Both the position numbers and the translations under genes were made by a program. A stretch of 64,000 bases of DNA from assembly GCA_025642065.1 (NCBI GenBank), contig JAODUP010000091.1:820501-884500 (forward strand), in the 5' to 3' direction. The notes beneath the pieces were generated by a model that saw nothing but the letters and a program-made list of their open reading frames with translations, was not told where the DNA came from and did no database searches. Shown here in pieces: positions 57,667-64,000 of this stretch. How positions within the stretch are numbered: the first letter of the stretch is position 1; every line of letters starts with the position of its first letter. The DNA is from Paralvinella palmiformis. Its lineage: Eukaryota > Annelida > Polychaeta > Terebellida > Alvinellidae.

Positions 57667-57717
57667 CTGTATATATGGCAACTGTTGTGCACACGATAGG
57701 CTAAATTGGCCGAGAGA
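57667..57717 (-). mobile_element. SINE family A, 3' fragment
   Basis: TATGGCAACTGTTGTGCACA then CGATAGGCTAAATTGGCCGA corresponds to the tail of family A only. Confidence 0.5.
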
Positions 57718-58242
57718 TTGTACACGGTAGCAAGAAAAGAGTAAACAAATAAATATACAGAAACACATCGGGTAGTACAATAAACGAAGAGACGAATGCC
57801 GTTCAATGAGTACATAATTTAATCTCATAAAATACTACTGGGGGCATTGTCCACCATTTGCGGGTTAATATATACACACACCGCATCAGAAAATGATGCG
57901 TCATGGAATGAATAAATTAACAAAAGTCACGTCATATATTGATAAGTCAACATTAATTAGTTATATTAATTAGCATTCTATAAACCATATATCTAATAAC
58001 ATGATAAACAATGGGATGCAGCAGTGATGTAGGGGCGGTCCCAAATATGGAGGAATTTCAGAACGTGTTTTGGTTCAGTTGAATATGTTCACATTTATGG
58101 CACACAGCTATCCAAAGTTTAGTCAAGGAATGAGTGACACAACACGTGAGCCACTCAAAACAGACGTTTTGATACTTGAAGCACACCAGGCAAAATATAA
58201 TTCATCCAGGTTTGTGTTGATTAATAGTGGAATAAAATAAAC

Positions 58243-58248
58243 TTTATT
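58243..58248 (-). terminator. Polyadenylation signal of the large unknown gene
   Basis: AATAAA on the minus strand, about 460 bases after the stop at 58707, followed by T-rich sequence (GTTTATTTTATTCC). The short open frames between 58248 and 58706 would then be 3' UTR. Confidence 0.6.
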
Positions 58249-58706
58249 AGAATGCTAATCACCTATAAAGGAAGTTAGTGGAAGACAAAAAGTACATTGT
58301 CACCAGACAGCCTCATGAATACATCCATCTGAACATCATGTCAGGCTTCTGCGCTAGAAAACAGAACCACCACACTTTCGGGTGTGCCACCATCTGGAGG
58401 AAAAACGTGTCACAGCCCTTCATGAAGTGAACACCGACAGGCGATCTCGAGGAGTGCCAAACTGCTGTTTTAGGATAAACTGGATATCCATCTGCAAGGA
58501 CGTCACCTTCCGATCGTACCAAATAGATATCCTCTAACATTCAGATTTATCACACTTCGGCCGTGAGCTAACCGTCCTATCTATTTTTACAAACATTGCG
58601 ATAGAGGTCTGTTTCAAAAAGAACATCACCCTCCCACTTTGTCCAATCTGAGGGTATCTTGGTACAAATCTACTGAACAACCCTGTATTCTGTGAGTCCT
58701 GAGAAT

Positions 58707-61700
58707 TCAGTCCTTCAGACATGAGAAGCAGAATGACTTAGTACACAGTCCGGGCCCAGGACAGGCCATATCGGAGAACAGTCGGCTGTCATCAGGGTTT
58801 AAGGCTGCTGATTTCGTCCCATTGACCTTGGCGTGTGACCGCTGGGGCCAACATTTCTTCTTTGGCTCTAACCGGGCACTTAATTCGTTCGACTCGATTA
58901 GATTGTAAACAACACGTCTTCGCTTCTCTTTCCTGGACCTAGAAGGCGAGTTATTTCCAGTCCGTTCTCCAATCCTTCTCTTTGTCCGCAAGTCGTATTT
59001 GGTGCCTGCGGAGCGGTGGAGCCCAGTGGGGGAGAAGGAAGAACCAGGAGACGAGCGGTCAGCCAGGCGGCGGTTTGAGCGGCCCCAACACTCTCGACTG
59101 ATGAACGTTCTGTTTTGATCATCGTCGTCCAAGGATGTTGCCGATAAACAACTGGTTGTCGTATTCCTTTGATGAAGTGAGCCCGGACTACAGGAAGTCA
59201 TCAGCCACCCGATGTCAGCTGAGTTCGCTGGAGGAGGAGTATCAGACTGTTGCTGATTAAGCTCACTAAAACCAAATGTCAAGTTCAAATTGTGAGGAGG
59301 CGTTCTGTCATTCTTTAATAACTGAAAATCATCCTCATCATCATCCTTAGATATAACAACGCCATTTCCAATGCCACATCTCGTTTTGAAATATTGTTTC
59401 TGGTCTCCCTTCTTGCATATGGTTGACGACAACGCAAACTTCGAACGATGCGCTGCAAGCGGAACTTCCGAACCTTGACGAACGTGGTCATCTATGATGG
59501 ATATGCTGCTGATTTCCAGAGCGGCCATCTTGCCATGTTTGTTAGGCGTGCTAGTTATGGCAGTACGGCTAACCGCGTGCACACGGCGTTGCATGTGTGT
59601 GTCAGTCTGGCACTTTCTTTGTGATAGCTTACCACCAGCACTATGGACTGTCTCGACATTGTCATCATAACTAGTTGTCATAGGTGTTCGTGTCGACTCG
59701 GTGGCAGAAGCATTCTCAGTGATATCCAACACTTGTTTTTGGTCTTGGGCCGATGAGTGTACCAATGACTGTTTCTCTGAAGCTGACGGTTCCGACAATG
59801 GTAATGGTACACGTTTGGAAAATCCTGATGACTGCAGCGATAACTTGGATTTTGATAGTGGTCGTACCAATGAAGATGACAACCGCACTGGAACCGGCTC
59901 TGCTGGTGACGACCAAACTGGCTGTGCACACATTCTAGAAGTACGCACGGAAGATAGCCGAACCGACGTTGATGACTCCTGCGTCGATGACGATGCCGAA
60001 GATGATGACAACGATGACTCCATTGATGTGTGCTTTATAGATGAGTGGACGCGTGATGACGGCGAGGCATCATCGGAAGTGGAGCTGCTGACCGTGGTGG
60101 ACTGCGACTTTAGCTGGCTCAGTAAGTACGACGGCGACTGGTGATGGTGTGTTTTCCACTTTAAGTTAAGCGGAGTCTTCTGCCCATCACAGGGAAGATC
60201 GGATGATCCACGGATCCGATCTTTTCTTTTGGACTTGAATTTACCATTCTTAGTAGTCTTCTTGTTTTCGGAATACATGTCTGTCATCTTCAAGGCTCTA
60301 GTTCTGAAGCCACTCATGGGACTCTCTTCTTCTTCATCATCATCATCATCACAATCACCATGGTGTTGCACAGAAGATGATGATATATGACTGGCACCAA
60401 TCCTATCTTCATCCAACAAGGACAGCGACTTTTCTGCCTTCACACGGATTTTCCCTTTATCTGGATTGAAACTCTTCAATGGTGTGGCCAGTTTTAACCT
60501 CTCAAAAGTATCCCTGAGTCCTGAACATGTTGATGAAACAGGAGTAAGCGATCCCAAGTGGTTCAGCTGAGCCGGGTCACTCGAGTTCAACTTATTTGAT
60601 GCTGGTGTTGTTTGCCGATGATCTACTGTCTTTTTCAAGCCTTGAACTGTCCCTTTTACCGTTGCTGGTGGATACCCGGAGTACCCAGAAGTAGCCAAAT
60701 CGTTTAAATGAAGCACCCTTTCCTCACATCCAGATTCATTCGTAGACTGTATATCCTGTTTGGAATCACACACATCGTCATGCTTCCCGAGTTCAACGGT
60801 TTCAGAAGCATCTCTTTTCAGTAGTACACATCCCTTACGATGATATGACCTCTTCAGATTGGGAGAGATATTTACAGCGGCAACTTCTTCACCAAGATTA
60901 CTCTCCTTGATATTGTTTTTCTTATTTTCCATTCTTGAACAGCGAACTCTTGATCTCATCTCACATTGTGTATCCGATTCCGCTATGGCAGCCTTCTTCA
61001 GCTCTTTAAAGGTTTTACACTTGTTTTCCAACGTTGATTTGCTGATTGGCAAATTTCCTTCCGATTCAATTTTCCCATCACCAGCCATGGACAGTTCTTT
61101 TAACTCTTTAAACATCATCAGGATTTTGCTGGATGGCACTGCTTCAGTCTGCGGCATAAGTTTATCCTGATTTTTGCACTCCGACATCTGTTCAGAATTA
61201 TAGCCTACACATAAGAGCGGCCGCTGAGTTAGGTTTGTACAAGGAACTGCCGCCACTGGTTTATCAATTCCAGCATAGCGATGGACTTGAATGAGTGACT
61301 TTTTGGTTCTGGCACTGATGCTGCAACTTTTCATTGTGCCGATACCTCGCTGATCATTCTTCCAGGCAGATAATTCGTGCCTCGCACGAGGAATTACGCT
61401 CTGACTTGGTTCAACGGAAAGATGTGGCTTCACACCAAGAACATTTGAGCTTCCTGAGTCAAGTAACGACTGCATGGTATCTGATACCTTTGATGCATCA
61501 ACACGTGGACCTAGTTCTGAACTATCTTTGCAGTAATTCCTCGACAAAGGTTGAACACGTGCTGTAAGTATCCTGTCCTTTGAGCTTCGACAAGTAGGAA
61601 CTTGAACTGGCCGAATTCTTCGTGCTGGCTTACGAGACTTGTTGGATGCAGCCGTTGTAGATGAAATGGAACTAGCAGATATGTAATTAGTGGGCCAAGT

Positions 61701-62368
61701 ACTGGGATCATCAAGGTTGATCAGTTCTTCTATTACTACCTTCACCACACAAGGACTGTGCACATGGCCCCGGACACTGGAAGTCTTCTTGTCATTGGTG
61801 AGATGTTTCACATGGCCTCGATGTTGTGCTAGTGAACACAAGACAGTGGAGTCCTTCTCAACTAAGACATCTGAATTACAGCAATCTGACTCATGCAAGT
61901 CATTTGTAATTTTAGAAACAGGATGACTCAACTGATTTCTTTGTTCCCGTCCTTTCTCTCCTTGTAATGGACTTCCCCTATCGTAACTCACCGCTGACTC
62001 AATTCCTGACTCAGTCATGTCTACGTGCTCAGATGACTGACTGGTGTCAATTGAATCATCAGCAGATTCCTTCCTTGGAGCATGCGTTGCCCTTTTGTCA
62101 TGACATCTCCGAGATCTATTTGAAGATGTTTGAAGGCTGATAAATGTTCCATGTACTGCGGATGTAGAATCATCATCATCATCATCATCATCATCGTCAT
62201 CAACTGGTGAAGATGAAGAATAGGATATGTCGGCATTGTCACTTGGCATTGTGCCCACTTCCGACAGTTCTTCCTCGCTGAATTCATCCAGTTCCTCATA
62301 ATCCTCAATATCAGAATAGGATGTACTACAGCTGGATAAAGTATCCGCATCGCTCGGCTCCTTGCTGT
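58707..62368 (-). CDS. Terminal 3.66 kb exon of the unknown gene
   Basis: Acceptor ttacttttag immediately precedes 62368; the frame is phase 1 and runs to TGA at 58709-58707. The single very long exon with no stop in 1220 codons is the strongest coding evidence. The (ATC)n tract at 62171-62205 gives the poly-Asp run. Confidence 0.88.
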
Positions 62369-63304
62369 CTAAAAGTAAATCATCAAACAAAGATAACCGA
62401 TAAGATGGAGTTATATAAAACTGAGCTGTGGCATTAAGTCTATGTGAGAGTACAGAGTTAGTGGTACAAACAAATCTGAGCCATGTAAACAAAACAGAAC
62501 TAAGACCAAATGAGAAAATTAATAAAGTCATAATAATAATAATTACAAAACTCATAGTCCAGGTACGATGCAAAATTCATCAACAAATGATCAGATGCAG
62601 TGGAAACTTAGGAAGGATAAGTGAGTCTGACAAGGTGAGTTGAGGTGTTTAGCATTTGCGATGGTCACACCTGGGACATGGGACAAAAGGACAACTGCAT
62701 TGATGTTTTACGGCCACTTTTTTGCACATGGTAGGCTAAATGGGTGGAGTGACCCCAAAGGTAATGAAGCGAAGTCAAAGATGATACACCCTTCAGATAT
62801 GCCCACACCCAGATACGAACACGGTTGGTAGTGATCTGTGGTCCAACACGTTACCTTTAGACTATGATGACGCCCTAGGACAACTCCATAGAGAAACATA
62901 TCCCAGAAACACAAGTATGAGCCGGATTTAAACCCACAACCCGTAGGTTTGCGGCACAGTGCTCTAACCACTCGGCCGACGGAATTCTCCAAAAGGGGAA
63001 ATTAAGTAAATGAGTTCATGAGAAAACGAGGCCAATTAAAAATGGCGAAATAATAACCATCTGAATATTAGAAATAATTGAAATAAAGTGAATAAAAATT
63101 GGGGATAAAACTGTCAAAAGAAGCCGATTTAGAGTGAACACGATATCTCACTATCAGATGACGCTTAACTGATACTTATATTATATATTGTAATACCACC
63201 ATAAATAGGATCTATCTTGCATGATTAATTTATGAAACCAAAGGAAAATCCTATTAAAAATTTAACTTACCTTCAAATGAAACAACGTTGACACTTGTTC
63301 CCCT
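58707..63304 (-). CDS. Large Ser/Asp-rich disordered protein, 3' part (partial), unknown
   Basis: Two exons joined: 63271-63304 and 58707-62368, open for 1231 codons, 5' part beyond the window. I do not recognise the family. Seen: acidic beginning (DIEDYEELDEFSEEELSEVG), a run of 11 Asp, very high Ser content, many SP/TP sites, basic clusters like a nuclear signal (KFKSKRKDRIR; SRSRKEKRRRVVYNL), three similar short motifs FKELKELS, FKELKKAA and FERLKLAT, and a C-terminal Cys group CPGPGLCTKSFCFSC. Such makeup suggests a nuclear scaffold or cell-cycle protein (inference). The Cys group might be half of a zinc-binding fold. The frame upstream of 62368 is intron read-through and its Met at 62573 is not the start. 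Confidence 0.75.
62698..62875 (-). mobile_element. tRNA-derived SINE, family A
   Basis: Minus strand with TAGTCTAAAGGTAACGTG (box A region), CCGTGTTCGTATCTGGG (box B), ATCATCTTTGACTTCGC and GTGCAAAAAAGTGGCCGTAA. It lies in the intron between the microexon and the terminal exon of the unknown gene. Confidence 0.85.
62868..62992 (-). mobile_element. tRNA-derived SINE, family D, head
   Basis: Minus strand CCGTCGGCCGAGTGGTTAGA (box A), GTGGGTTTAAATCCGGC (box B), CTTGTGTTTCTGGGATATG. It directly abuts the family A copy; more family D-like body sequence (CACACCTGGGACATGGGA) lies at 62668, on the other side of it. Confidence 0.7.
63271..63304 (-). CDS. 34-bp microexon of the unknown gene
   Basis: Acceptor atttttcag and donor gtaagt are both strong. 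It encodes RGTSVNVVSFE and one base of the next codon, which completes an Asp codon with the large exon. Phase 0 on entry, so an upstream exon beyond 63304 ends in phase 0; none is visible before the satellite array. Confidence 0.7.
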
Positions 63305-63436
63305 CTGAAAAATTTATTCGACAAAATGTATGAAGCGAATTGCCACGAAATATACAGCGTCTAGGTGATCACTTAGTGGATGGTTAGGTGCTTAATGTGT
63401 TCTAATTGAAATGACTATTACAACTGACTGGGAGCT

Positions 63437-64000
63437 GTAAACAGTGTAATCATTATATTGTTATACAACAATGAACCACTGTAAACAGTGTAATCATTAT
63501 ATTGTTATACAACAATGAACCACTGTAAACAGTGTAATCATTATATTGTTATACAACAACGAACTACTGTAAACAGTGTAATCATTATATTGTTATACAA
63601 CAATGAACCACTGTAAACCGTGTAATCATTATATTGTTATACAACAATGAACCACTGTAAACCGTGTAATCATTATATTGTTATACAACAATGAACCACT
63701 GTAAACCGTGTAATCATTATATTGTTATACAACAATGAACCACTGTAAACAGTGTAATCATTATATTGTTATACAACAATGAACCACTGTAAACCGTGTA
63801 ATCATTATATTGTTATACAACAATGAACCACTGTAAACCGTGTAATCATTATATTGTTATACAACAATGAACCACTGTAAACAGTGTAATCATTATATTG
63901 TTATACAACAATGAACCACTGTAAACAGTGTAATCATTATATTGTTATACAACAATGAACCACTGTAAACAGTGTAATCATTATATTGTTATACAACAAT
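63437..64000. repeat. 44-bp satellite array, at least 12.8 copies, runs off the window
   Basis: Units begin at 63437 and every 44 bases to 63965. The unit is GTAAACAGTGTAATCATTAT then ATTGTTATACAACAATGAAC and CACT. Each unit holds two hairpins: CACTGT-AA-ACAGTG and TTGTT-ATAC-AACAA. One position varies: ACAG in units 1-4, 8 and 11-13, ACCG in units 5-7, 9 and 10. Otherwise copies are almost identical. Confidence 0.97.

Larger units (their letters stand above)
56451..58242. other. Intergenic, no gene seen apart from SINEs
   Basis: Between the LINE and the next gene's 3' end. Short (GT)n tract at about 56815-56860. No supported coding sequence. Confidence 0.5.

Noticed and set aside
58313..58722. 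Two minus-strand frames of 62 and 75 codons after the large exon
   Set aside because: They lie between its stop and the polyadenylation signal, have no splice link and no recognised motif; treated as 3' UTR.
59701..60144. 147-codon acidic frame on the plus strand opposite the large exon
   Set aside because: It is the antisense of Ser-rich codons (TCA/TCG read as Asp/Glu-rich) with no own signals.
62369..62573. Apparent N-terminus of the large unknown protein with a hydrophobic, signal-like MTLLIFSFGLSS segment
   Set aside because: A splice acceptor at 62369 and the phase-matched microexon at 63271 show this is intron read-through, so no membrane segment should be claimed.
63437..64000. CRISPR-like array at the right end
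   Set aside because: The 44-bp units are contiguous with no unique spacers, and the genome is eukaryotic; it is a satellite.

Overview
The window looks like nuclear DNA of an invertebrate animal, most likely a lophotrochozoan such as a marine gastropod mollusc. The evidence is AT-rich sequence, GT-AG introns of 0.1 to 11 kb, two genes that clearly match animal gene families (ARHGAP19 and ZRANB1/TRABID), and many tRNA-derived SINEs, CR1/L2-like LINE remains and microsatellites. There are no operons, phage, CRISPR arrays or bacterial genes. The species assignment is inference from family resemblance only.

Layout. (1) 2.5-17.3 kb, plus strand: an ARHGAP19-type Rho GTPase-activating protein with eight coding exons that I can join in frame (579 codons from the first visible Met; the true 5' end may lie further left). 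Its 7.1 kb intron carries a seven-copy 29-bp array of CRE-half-site-like units and several microsatellites. (2) 17.3-30 kb: intergenic, with MITE-like and SINE debris, a decayed LINE RNase-H fragment next to a tRNA-derived SINE head, a possible THAP first exon and a few weak open frames. (3) 30.1-49.6 kb, minus strand: a complete ZRANB1/TRABID deubiquitinase gene, seven coding exons joining in frame to 800 codons, with three NZF zinc fingers, the ankyrin-like ubiquitin-binding region and an OTU domain with the catalytic Cys and His in place. Its first coding intron (10.9 kb) is full of SINEs and holds an orphan exon-like open frame. A probable promoter with adjoining ETS and CRE-like sites lies near 50.46 kb. 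(4) 49.7-58.2 kb: intergenic, with (CT)n(AT)n microsatellites, a possible MITE, a 5'-truncated CR1/L2-like LINE broken by two nonsense codons, and a third SINE family. (5) 58.2-63.3 kb, minus strand, running off the right side: the 3' part of a gene for a very large, Ser/Asp-rich, disordered, probably nuclear protein that I do not recognise, made of one 3.66 kb terminal exon and a 34-bp microexon. (6) 63.4-64.0 kb: a 44-bp satellite array continuing past the window edge.

How the genes relate. ARHGAP19 and ZRANB1 are convergent and functionally independent (Rho-GTPase control versus K29/K33/K63 ubiquitin-chain editing). The large unknown gene lies on the same strand as ZRANB1, upstream of it. 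I see no sign of a joint system. The most interesting material is the repeat biology and the unidentified 1.2 kb-codon protein.
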